A stretch of DNA of 13,018 nt from Candidatus Aenigmatarchaeota archaeon. Its GTDB lineage: Archaea > Aenigmatarchaeota > Aenigmatarchaeia > CG10238-14. The stretch spans positions 1-13,018 of the forward strand of contig DAOVGP010000039.1 in assembly GCA_030672375.1 (NCBI GenBank). Direction: 5' to 3'. Below the pieces are notes generated by a model that saw only the letters and a program-made list of their open reading frames with translations, was not told where the DNA came from and made no database searches. Shown in pieces: positions 7,187 to 12,869 of the stretch (position 1 is its first letter; each line of letters starts with the position of its first letter). Made by a program: the position numbers and the translations under genes.

Positions 7187-8424
7187 ATCCCTAAGACTGA
7201 GAAAACAACCTCATTTAATCCAGTGAAGAAAAGTAAAGAAGGAATCAACAAAATACCCATGCAATGCGATCTTCTAATCTCAAGAAAAGAACACAAAAGT
7301 CCTAAAGATGTGGAAGTAAAAACAATCAACAATCCAAAGGGACCTGTTAAAAATAAAACTAGGCATGTTATGAAAATGATAACTGATATCGTGAGTACTT
7401 TGTAGTTCATTTTTTCTAAATACTTGGGGATTATTTTCCCAAGATACGAAGTTAAAAAAGATGCTACGCCAGCTGTTAACATCACCACACCAATTAAGAA
7501 CACAACATCAAAAAACATTAGTTCACCCAAAATTCCCTGTATAGCAACACTAGCACCACTCCGAGGATTTCCAACTAAGAACAATGATACAAGAGAAAAA
7601 ACATCATTTGCCACATTAATACCAGATATCGTGATTAAGAAGCTTCTTGATTCACCACTCCCGCCCAAGTATTGAACCATAGTACCAGCTTCTGATATTC
7701 CTACAGCTGGAAGGAAACCGACTACAATACCAGCAATACTTGCTAGAATTAGAGATTTTACTATCTCTTTTTTACTGATGAGCATCCTAGAATCTTCTTT
7801 CTGTTTGGGTATACTACTCCTCTCGAAGATACTTACTATTAACGTACTCAGACCAAACAAACCAGTCAACGAAGGAAAGAGTACTTCCTGTGCTGGGACC
7901 AGATAAGAGTTCAAGACTAATATTCCAAAAATTCCTGTCATCGAGAGAATTAAAATTGAGGATAACATCTTCTTCAGATTCTTTTCAGTGATAAACATGA
8001 AAATCATCACACCAAATATTAGATACTGTACGTAGGGTCTCGTTACTTCATAAAGATACTGAAATGAATTCGCTAGCAATGCAATGAAAATTAGAGAAAC
8101 TAGAAGGCTCCCAATACCACCTAGAATAGTCAACTTTATTGCCTCATGACCTCTCCCTTCTAGAAGTAATCTATGCCCAGGCAAGACTGACAAGGACGTA
8201 TCAGCTTCGGGAGCGCCTAGAAATATAGACGGAATATAATCAATAAACATCTCAGTTACTGCTACAGAAATCACTAAAACAGCTAGATAATAAGGTGTAG
8301 GGAGTAAGAACGATAAAGACATGATGAGAGGTATGGTAGTGTTCACATGAATTCCTGGGATGAGTCCAGCAAAAACACCTATTGCTATACCAATGAATAC
8401 TAGTAAAACAGTTTCGAGTATCAT
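7183..8424 (-). CDS. TctA-family multispanning membrane transporter (COG1784 type)
   Basis: The 413-residue, very hydrophobic protein has about ten predicted membrane segments. It carries the family signature twice: GLIPGIHVNT (20-29) in the first half and GFLPAVGISEAGT (236-248) in the second, the inverted-repeat hallmark of TctA (PF01970). IFLGAPEADTSLSVLPGH (67-84) and SGINVANDVFSLVSLFLVGNPRSGAS (split here as SGINVANDVF, then SLVSLFLVGNPRSGAS) are also typical. TctA works with TctB and a binding protein in bacterial tricarboxylate uptake. Archaeal single-gene homologues usually lack these partners and their substrate is unknown; none are present here. The ATG directly follows the TGA of the OB-fold membrane protein (TGAATG), so translation is probably coupled. 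Confidence 0.88.
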   Translation of the reverse strand: MILETVLLVFIGIAIGVFAGLIPGIHVNTTIPLIMSLSFLLPTPYYLAVLVISVAVTEMFIDYIPSIFLGAPEADTSLSVLPGHRLLLEGRGHEAIKLTILGGIGSLLVSLIFIALLANSFQYLYEVTRPYVQYLIFGVMIFMFITEKNLKKMLSSILILSMTGIFGILVLNSYLVPAQEVLFPSLTGLFGLSTLIVSIFERSSIPKQKEDSRMLISKKEIVKSLILASIAGIVVGFLPAVGISEAGTMVQYLGGSGESRSFLITISGINVANDVFSLVSLFLVGNPRSGASVAIQGILGELMFFDVVFLIGVVMLTAGVASFLTSYLGKIIPKYLEKMNYKVLTISVIIFITCLVLFLTGPFGLLIVFTSTSLGLLCSFLEIRRSHCMGILLIPSLLFFTGLNEVVFSVLGI

Positions 8425-8820
8425 TCAATCATTTAGAATTTTTATATCACCATCTCTTCTTGGGATGATTTGCAACTGTCCTTGGTATTCATCAACCAAA
8501 CCAGAGACCGATATTTTTAATCCTATTTCAAAATCATTTTCTGTTAAACCAACTTCTTTTAAAGTGTTCATAAAACCAGCGAACAAAGGAATTTGTATTT
8601 TAGTGTCTTCATCAGAAATGGTTAAGAATAAATGTCCAGCAGCATGAGTTTTCTTGTAAACTATTTTTCCTGAAGTTAAAACTGATCTTCCAACCAGCTC
8701 AGAAGTTACGTCTTTTAGTTCTATTTGTTTAGGTTCAAGGTTTATTGCTGCGATGTAAATTAATATTAAACCGACAACAGAAGTTAGGAAACATATCAAA
8801 ATTAAAAAATCCTTTTTCAT
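8425..8820 (-). CDS. Membrane-anchored OB-fold protein
   Basis: The 131-residue protein starts with one membrane helix (about 5-27, DFLILICFLTSVVGLILI), followed by a single OB-like domain at about 42-128. That domain has the strand pattern of the tRNA_anti/OB family: GRSVLTSGKIVYKK, GHLFLTISDEDTKIQIPLF, GLKISVSGLVDEYQGQLQI and a final GDIKIL. With two lysines before the helix, the OB domain is most simply placed outside the membrane, though topology is not certain. The ligand is unknown (nucleic acid, sugar or metal are all possible for this fold). It abuts the TctA-like gene with no spacer, suggesting a functional link. It has its own promoter-like box at 8841-8850 and no ribosome binding site. 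Confidence 0.7.
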   Translation of the reverse strand: MKKDFLILICFLTSVVGLILIYIAAINLEPKQIELKDVTSELVGRSVLTSGKIVYKKTHAAGHLFLTISDEDTKIQIPLFAGFMNTLKEVGLTENDFEIGLKISVSGLVDEYQGQLQIIPRRDGDIKILND

Positions 8821-8840
8821 AATTAAAAAAGAAATTCTGT

Positions 8841-8850
8841 GTTTAAAACT
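8841..8850 (-). promoter_or_regulatory. TATA box of the OB-fold/TctA operon
   Basis: On the minus strand AGTTTTAAAC lies with its centre about 25 bp before the ATG at 8820, between that gene and the stop of TFB. The spacing predicts a leaderless transcript, in line with the absence of a Shine-Dalgarno before that start. Confidence 0.45.
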
Positions 8851-8856
8851 TTTAAA

Positions 8857-9795
8857 TTAAGAAGATTCTTCTTTGGTTTTTTCCTCTACTTCTTTTTCTA
8901 ATCCTAATTTTTCGACGAGTTCTTTATATCTATTCCTTATAGTGACTTCAGTGACATTGACTATCGAGGCTACTTCTCGTTGAGTCCTTTTTTCACCTCC
9001 CAAAACACAAGCAATATAAATAGCAGCAGCAGCAACACCAGTAGGTCCTTTACCACTCGTGATATCAAGCTTCTTAGCTTGTTTCAATATCTTGATTGCA
9101 TTAGCTTGAACCATGTCGCTTAAATTCAGAATAGAGCAGAACCTTGGTACATAATCCTTCGGATCTGCTGGGAGTATTCTTATATGAAGTTCTCTTGCCA
9201 CGTATCGATATGTCCTACCGATCTCTCTTTTTTCTAGACCAGATGCTTCAGCTATTTCATCTAATGTCCTTGGGGTTCCAAATTGTCTGGAGACAGCATA
9301 AACCAAAGCTGCAATAACAGATTCGATTGATCTCCCTCTCACCAAACCCTTATCCACAGCATCTTCATAATATCTTGCAATCCTCTCATGGACTGGTTTT
9401 GGAAGGTTTAAGAATGAAATAATTCTCTGTAACTCAGAAAGAGCAAACGATAAGTTTCTATCCTTTGATTCTATCAACCTCTTATGCCACTTTCTCAACC
9501 TGTAATACTGGGCACGCTTTTTACCAGGAACCTTATAGAGTTCCCCTAAACCCTTTCCTATTTCTGTAGTCATACCTTTATCATGTTTAGTGAATGTAAG
9601 TGGTGCCCCGGTTCTTGCACGTCTTGATATCTGTTCTGAATCGAAAGCTCTCCATTCCTGTCCTCTGTCAATCATAGATTCCTTAACAACTAAACCACAT
9701 TTAGCACATCTTAATTCCCCACGTGTTTTGTCTTCAAGGAATTTATTACCGCCACATTCTGGACATTCTCGGAATTTTTTGGAAACGGTTTTCAT
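8857..9795 (-). CDS. tfb: Transcription initiation factor TFB (archaeal TFIIB)
   Basis: The 312-residue protein has an N-terminal zinc ribbon, C11-x2-C14 and C30-x2-C33. A B-finger/reader segment follows (EWRAFDSEQISRRARTGAP, near 47-65). Two cyclin-like repeats come next: the first contains RGRSIESVIAALVYAVSRQ, and the second contains GPTGVAAAAIYIACVLGGE. The recognition helix is TQREVASIVNVTEVTIRNRY near the end. TFB bridges TBP on the TATA box and RNA polymerase and reads the BRE. The linker after the B-finger (TTEIGKGLGELYKVPGKKRAQ) departs from the common STVIDWRDKD form. GTGAT three bases upstream fixes the start. It is separated from its partner TBP by the whole replication block. Confidence 0.97.
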   Translation of the reverse strand: MKTVSKKFRECPECGGNKFLEDKTRGELRCAKCGLVVKESMIDRGQEWRAFDSEQISRRARTGAPLTFTKHDKGMTTEIGKGLGELYKVPGKKRAQYYRLRKWHKRLIESKDRNLSFALSELQRIISFLNLPKPVHERIARYYEDAVDKGLVRGRSIESVIAALVYAVSRQFGTPRTLDEIAEASGLEKREIGRTYRYVARELHIRILPADPKDYVPRFCSILNLSDMVQANAIKILKQAKKLDITSGKGPTGVAAAAIYIACVLGGEKRTQREVASIVNVTEVTIRNRYKELVEKLGLEKEVEEKTKEESS

Positions 9796-9824
9796 ATTAT
9801 CACTTATTAGTAAATATAGAAACG

Positions 9825-9857
9825 TATTTAAACTTTACGGTTTAACTATTTAAACTT
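9825..9857 (-). promoter_or_regulatory. Tandem TATA boxes upstream of tfb
   Basis: The same 11-bp box, AAGTTTAAATA on the minus strand, occurs at 9835-9825 and again at 9857-9847, 22 bp apart. From the nearer box a transcript would start around 9804, just before the GTGAT ribosome binding site. From the farther one it would start around 9827. Two start sites, or overlapping BRE/TATA sites for autoregulation by TFB/TBP, are possible. Confidence 0.55.
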
Positions 9858-9881
9858 AACATTATTGTACTCGGTTTTATC

Positions 9882-9918
9882 TATCCACTCTTCTACAACT
9901 GGTATAGGATAATGAAAA
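9882..9918 (+). repeat. 37-bp direct repeat, copy 1
   Basis: This stretch is identical to 12828-12864. It begins TATCCACTCTTCTACAAC and continues CTGGTATAGGATAATGAAAA (the two quoted parts share one C). TATCC near the left end and GGATA at 9906-9910 form a short inverted repeat. It lies immediately before a TATA-like box (TTTTTATC, 9922-9929) for the gene at 9953. A weaker match (TTATTGTAC, 9862-9870) precedes it and corresponds to TTATTGTGC before copy 2. Confidence 0.9.
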
Positions 9919-9921
9919 CTC

Positions 9922-9929
9922 CTTTTTAT
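9922..9929 (+). promoter_or_regulatory. TATA-like box of the HExxH-protein gene
   Basis: TTTTTATC lies four bases after the direct repeat, with its centre about 27 bp before ATG 9953. The transcript would be leaderless, matching the lack of a ribosome binding site. Confidence 0.4.
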
Positions 9930-9952
9930 CCAGAAAAAACAATTATGAATTG

Positions 9953-10501
9953 ATGATGGATAAAAAAAAATTTTTTGATAAAATCACTGACAAGAAGGAG
10001 TTCCTCAACATCACAAAGAAATTAGGATTGAAAATTGACAGTTTGTTTGAGGGGCATGATAAACAGTATGAAATTATTCTCAGAAAAGCCGAAAAGAAGG
10101 AGTTAGATGCAAAATATTATGTAAAGATGATAGAAGAATACATTAAAGGGATAGAGAAATATTTTTTGCATTTTAAAGATGAAGAAGACCTTTTCGGTAC
10201 GATCAGGGCAATGGACATAGATTCAAAAAATAGCAAAAAAAATATAAAACATGAAAAACAGCATCTGAAAAAAATCAGGAAATATGGTTTGACACCCTCT
10301 TTCATGATTATGTCAGATTCTGAAAAATTGTATTTTATACCCGCTGTGGGCTTCGATTTAGAAGAGTTAGGTGAAAAGACTGGTTGGGACTTGAAGAAAA
10401 TTATCGAAGTTGAAATTGACATTGGTAATGTAGAAGATAAGAGTGATGGAGATATTAAACGAATAGAATTTCTGGGAAAATTATTATCGGAAATCAGATA
10501 G
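9953..10501 (+). CDS. Uncharacterised protein with an HExxH motif
   Basis: The 182-residue soluble protein is lysine- and glutamate-rich and I do not recognise its family. The first ~75 residues look helical (FFDKITDKKEFLNITKKLGL, then a helix to FLHFKDEEDLF). At 99-104 it reads KHEKQH, an HExxH arrangement (H100, E101, H104) followed by KKIRKYGLTPSF. The second half has strands and helices (KLYFIPAVGFDLEELGEKTG). The HExxH could be a metal site, but the residues around it are charged, unlike classical zinc proteases, so catalysis is not claimed. TTG 9950, ATG 9953 and ATG 9956 are adjacent possible starts; 9953 fits the promoter spacing. Its 3' end overlaps the convergent PLD-like gene by 18 bp. 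It is the first gene inside the direct-repeat-bounded segment. Confidence 0.6.
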   Translation: MMDKKKFFDKITDKKEFLNITKKLGLKIDSLFEGHDKQYEIILRKAEKKELDAKYYVKMIEEYIKGIEKYFLHFKDEEDLFGTIRAMDIDSKNSKKNIKHEKQHLKKIRKYGLTPSFMIMSDSEKLYFIPAVGFDLEELGEKTGWDLKKIIEVEIDIGNVEDKSDGDIKRIEFLGKLLSEIR

Positions 10502-11059
10502 ATTTTTATTGATTTGATGTAATTCTTTTATTTCATCATAGAATTCCTTTAATCTTTCTTTTTCAGAAGGCCCCTTGTCTATACTTTTGAAATAAATAAT
10601 ATCTTGGTCTTTAATATCTATTAATTCACGAAAGATTATGCTGCATTCTTTACAATCATTGTCCCATATTACAACATCACATTCTCTATTCCAATTCCAT
10701 TTACCCATTAGACCATAAGCCGTTGAAGTGAGATTACTACTACCAATTATAGCTGCAATAGGCTTTCTTCCAGAAATTTTAATACTTACCTTGGCATGCC
10801 AGTTATTGAAGTATATTGGGTTTATTATTATTTGACCGCTAAATTGAGATACTAAATTATTAACAAAAATTTTATATCGATCTTTATAATATTTGTATCT
10901 AATCTTACCCGCAATAGTTGTAATTTTTTTGAGTTTAGAATTTTTATTTTTTATTGCATTAATGATATGAGGCAAAAGAGACCCCGAAGCAGAAAAACTT
11001 TTACATTCGGCAATATAACCACTCGATATAATGAGTTCTTCTCCAGGGAGTTCAATCAA
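10484..11059 (-). CDS. PLD-like nuclease (single HKD-type motif), 5' end apparently frameshifted
   Basis: From TTG 11059 the frame gives 191 residues. HAK (H88, K90) and GSSNLT (106-111) form one phospholipase-D-type HxK...GSxN motif. It is followed by NRECDVVIW, with an acidic residue at the place conserved in PLDc_2/NgoFVII-like nucleases. The usual motif Asp is missing. Single-motif members of this superfamily act as dimers and cut DNA or phosphodiesters. The frame stays open upstream to 11143 and reads like the family N-terminus (RRKPSVNKFRDFLHKLIE), but holds no start codon there. An ATG at 11133-11131 overlaps the HEPN stop as ATGA and would join this frame if one A were added near 11124-11126. 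The true gene is therefore probably 10484-11133, broken by a one-base deletion or a sequence error. C-terminal residues 140-191 are charged helix. Confidence 0.72.
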   Translation of the reverse strand: MIELPGEELIISSGYIAECKSFSASGSLLPHIINAIKNKNSKLKKITTIAGKIRYKYYKDRYKIFVNNLVSQFSGQIIINPIYFNNWHAKVSIKISGRKPIAAIIGSSNLTSTAYGLMGKWNWNRECDVVIWDNDCKECSIIFRELIDIKDQDIIYFKSIDKGPSEKERLKEFYDEIKELHQINKNLSDFR

Positions 11060-11129
11060 TTTATGTAAGAAATCTCTAAATTTATTAACAGATGGTTTCC
11101 TCCTAAATATTATAATTATACCGTTTCTA

Positions 11130-11639
11130 TCATCTCCGCCTACTTATAAAATCCATGATTTCATCTTCAGTAGGATATGGTGATGCTTCTTCAAATGCTT
11201 CTTCACAGAAATGTTGTAATGCGGGGAGAAATTTCTCAATTTCATGTTTTTTATTTTCTATTATTTGGGTTGATCTGTGGTAAATTTTGTTTCTTAATTT
11301 ATGAAAATTCTCTATCTTGTCGATTTCTATATTATGTATCTTTCTTTTTACTATGGATAATGCGGTGCTAAAATTTATTGTTTTTTCTTTATGTAGAATT
11401 TTTTTGATCTCATCTCTTTCTGTCATCCCCTCTTTGATTTTTTTACTATCTATTTCTTGAATAGTATAATCTTTCTTTAGTAAGAATGCTTTCATGAGAA
11501 GTTCTGTCGCCTGATCTAGAAGTACTATGGCTATTCTTTCATCATCGAAATTTCTTTTTCGGTAATGCACTATCCCATGTATGATTAATAGTTTTGAAAA
11601 GATTGACATTTCAAGCCAATCTCTGGTGTCTCTATCCAT
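11130..11639 (-). CDS. HEPN-fold protein (putative ribonuclease/toxin)
   Basis: The 169-residue, all-helical protein has an N-terminal helix pair (IFSKLLIIHGIVHYRKR), then RIAIVLLDQATELLMKAFLL. The motif FHKLRNKIYHRS (113-123) contains R116-N-x3-H121, the Rx4-6H signature of HEPN domains. LDQATELLMKAFL resembles the first long HEPN helix, which usually carries an acidic residue and packs on the motif. HEPN proteins are commonly RNases in toxin-antitoxin, abortive-infection and CRISPR systems, and the arginine and histidine are the catalytic pair. Its TGA overlaps an ATG for the PLD-like frame (ATGA), implying a two-gene operon. ATG 11639 is used here; a TTG at 11645 with TGAT two bases upstream is equally possible. 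Confidence 0.72.
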   Translation of the reverse strand: MDRDTRDWLEMSIFSKLLIIHGIVHYRKRNFDDERIAIVLLDQATELLMKAFLLKKDYTIQEIDSKKIKEGMTERDEIKKILHKEKTINFSTALSIVKRKIHNIEIDKIENFHKLRNKIYHRSTQIIENKKHEIEKFLPALQHFCEEAFEEASPYPTEDEIMDFISRRR

Positions 11640-11671
11640 AATCAAAAATCAGTTTTTTATCGATTAAAGTG

Positions 11672-11681
11672 TTTTTGTGCA
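11672..11681 (+). repeat. TTTTTGTGCA motif
   Basis: The 10-mer TTTTTGTGCA occurs here and at 12725-12734 and 12795-12804; the variant TTATTGTGCA is at 12813-12822. Here it lies 10 bp before a partial copy of the direct repeat. All are in non-coding DNA of the accessory segment. Confidence 0.6.
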
Positions 11682-11691
11682 GAAACCTTTT

Positions 11692-11704
11692 CTGGTATAG
11701 GATA
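11692..11704 (+). repeat. Partial (13-bp) copy of the 37-bp repeat core
   Basis: CTGGTATAGGATA matches 9899-9911 and 12845-12857 exactly. It lies in the gap between the divergent HEPN gene and the 104-residue gene, 22 bp before that gene's TATA box. Confidence 0.7.
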
Positions 11705-11726
11705 GATTTTTGTTCTTTGGATAAGG

Positions 11727-11735
11727 CTTAAATTT
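11727..11735 (+). promoter_or_regulatory. TATA box of the 104-residue protein gene
   Basis: CTTAAATTT has its centre 26 bp before ATG 11757, the standard TATA-to-start distance, so the transcript is predicted to begin at the start codon (leaderless). No ribosome binding site is present. Confidence 0.55.
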
Positions 11736-11756
11736 GTAACCATTAATTAGAATTTT

Positions 11757-12071
11757 ATGCAAACACAAAAAACTGAAAAGTATTGGAAAATCGGGAAAAT
11801 AGAAGGCGATGATTTTCACAAAGCCTTGGAAGTACTGGATAAGTATGATATAAATTGGGAAAATAATGATCCACCAGGTGGTTCATATCAAACACATATT
11901 AAACAATTTGAAGGAATAGGAACTGTTGACGGTGCAAAAGTGAAAATCAGGACACAGGAAACAGTAGGAAGAGGCGGTATTTCCAAACTTATGATAATAT
12001 ACGGTGTTAGTGGTGCTGAGGAAATTTTATATGGAACCCCTTTAGCACAACATTTAAGTCCTTTAAAATAA
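11757..12071 (+). CDS. Uncharacterised small protein
   Basis: The 104-residue soluble protein does not match a family I recognise. It begins with a short helix region (DDFHKALEVLDKYDINWE). A glycine- and strand-rich half follows (GIGTVDGAKVKIRTQETVG, KLMIIYGVSGAEEILYGTP), suggesting a small alpha/beta fold. It has no membrane segment, signal peptide or cysteine. A good TATA box at leaderless distance and a repeat core upstream support it as a real gene. It lies between the HEPN gene (divergent) and the nucleotidyltransferase-like gene (convergent, 14 bp apart). Its place suggests it belongs to the accessory set, perhaps as a partner or regulator; that is inference only. Confidence 0.6.
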   Translation: MQTQKTEKYWKIGKIEGDDFHKALEVLDKYDINWENNDPPGGSYQTHIKQFEGIGTVDGAKVKIRTQETVGRGGISKLMIIYGVSGAEEILYGTPLAQHLSPLK

Positions 12072-12085
12072 TTTTCCAACCAGAA

Positions 12086-12655
12086 TCAGATAGATTTTCT
12101 AGAATAGAGTAATCTTTTATCACTAACCAATGGATCATTTGCTTTCTCTAATTTCCCAAGATCTTCCTCAGTCAAACACCATATATCCACACCAATATCA
12201 TGACCTTTTTCTTCATACGGAATCCTGCATGTTGATATGCCAGGACAACTTTCTCTTACTACGACCATATCCAAATCACTATACGGTTTATCTTTATTTA
12301 CTGTAGTAGAACCAACTCGATAAACATCAGTTATATGGTCAGGAGAAATATTATCTAAGATTTTTTCAGCTAATTCTATACGTTGTTCATGTGTGAAAGC
12401 CTTGGGTTCTAAAAAATCAGAGAAATACTTGTCCTGATATAAACTTGCTACCTTTTTTCTATCTTCTATAGTCGCCACTTTTTCATATTCGATAACTTCC
12501 CCGTCTTTTATTAATTCAGATAATTCTCTTCCAGAAAAAGATCCTATCATGTAGACCGATGGTTTTGAATTGAAATAATGTCCACATACAACTACATATT
12601 TGTCTGGACTAAGCCAGTCATCAGCCTTTAGGCAAATATGACAATCTGTAGTCAT
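12086..12655 (-). CDS. Nucleotidyltransferase-fold protein with Cys-containing N-terminal domain
   Basis: The 189-residue protein has a polymerase-beta-like nucleotidyltransferase core in its second half: VYRVGSTTVNKDKPYSDLDMVVV with G115-S116 and D127/D129, and a third acidic strand IGVDIWCLTEED (D157). All three metal-binding aspartates are present, so catalysis (nucleotide transfer to protein or RNA) is plausible. Residues 1-60 form a separate strand-rich region with C5, C8 and C24 (CHIC and CGHYF) that could bind a metal; it contains SVYMIGSFSGRELSEL. A helical link spans about 62-102. Minimal nucleotidyltransferases are often antitoxins of HEPN toxins by modifying them; here the HEPN gene lies 440 bp away on the same strand with another gene between. 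GTGAT three bases before the ATG supports the start. Confidence 0.7.
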   Translation of the reverse strand: MTTDCHICLKADDWLSPDKYVVVCGHYFNSKPSVYMIGSFSGRELSELIKDGEVIEYEKVATIEDRKKVASLYQDKYFSDFLEPKAFTHEQRIELAEKILDNISPDHITDVYRVGSTTVNKDKPYSDLDMVVVRESCPGISTCRIPYEEKGHDIGVDIWCLTEEDLGKLEKANDPLVSDKRLLYSRKSI

Positions 12656-12724
12656 TTCATCACAAATTCTGTAATAACAATAAGAAATTTAAGTCTTTCA
12701 GAACCAATCAAGACCATCTAGATA

Positions 12725-12734
12725 TTTTTGTGCA
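12725..12734 (+). repeat. TTTTTGTGCA motif
   Basis: This exact copy of the 10-mer also seen at 11672 and 12795 has no repeat core directly after it. Confidence 0.6.
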
Positions 12735-12794
12735 AAATTCAAAAATCACAGGCTTCTAAGTATGTTCTAAGGTTCACTTTTGACCGTCTTTTAG

Positions 12795-12822
12795 TTTTTG
12801 TGCAATATCGACTTATTGTGCA
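12795..12822 (+). repeat. TTTTTGTGCA motif and adjacent variant
   Basis: The exact 10-mer at 12795-12804 is followed 18 bp later (start to start) by TTATTGTGCA at 12813-12822, which sits five bases before copy 2 of the 37-bp repeat. Confidence 0.6.
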
Positions 12823-12827
12823 AAGCT

Positions 12828-12864
12828 TATCCACTCTTCTACAACTGGTATAGGATAATGAAAA
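12828..12864 (+). repeat. 37-bp direct repeat, copy 2
   Basis: All 37 bases are identical to 9882-9918, in the same orientation, about 2.95 kb away. It ends five bases before a TATA-like box (TTAAAATA, 12870-12877) of the DUF1931-type gene, so its position relative to a promoter is the same as for copy 1. Confidence 0.9.
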
Positions 12865-12869
12865 AAACA

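Noticed and set aside
9953..10501. Calling the HExxH protein a zinc protease
   Set aside because: The residues within and around the motif are charged, there is no clear third ligand, and no family is recognised.
11099..11104. AGGAGG on the minus strand as a ribosome binding site for the PLD-like gene
   Set aside because: The next in-frame start codon, TTG 11059, is 40 bp away. The six bases are better explained as two arginine codons of the upstream part of the protein.
11130..12655. Classical adjacent HEPN-MNT toxin-antitoxin pair
   Set aside because: The two genes are separated by a gene on the other strand and by two promoter regions, so a standard two-gene operon is not present; only a loose link is proposed.
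9882..12864. CRISPR array or tRNA remnant in the 37-bp repeats
   Set aside because: There are only two full copies, 2.95 kb apart with genes between, and neither strand folds into a tRNA arm with the conserved T-loop.
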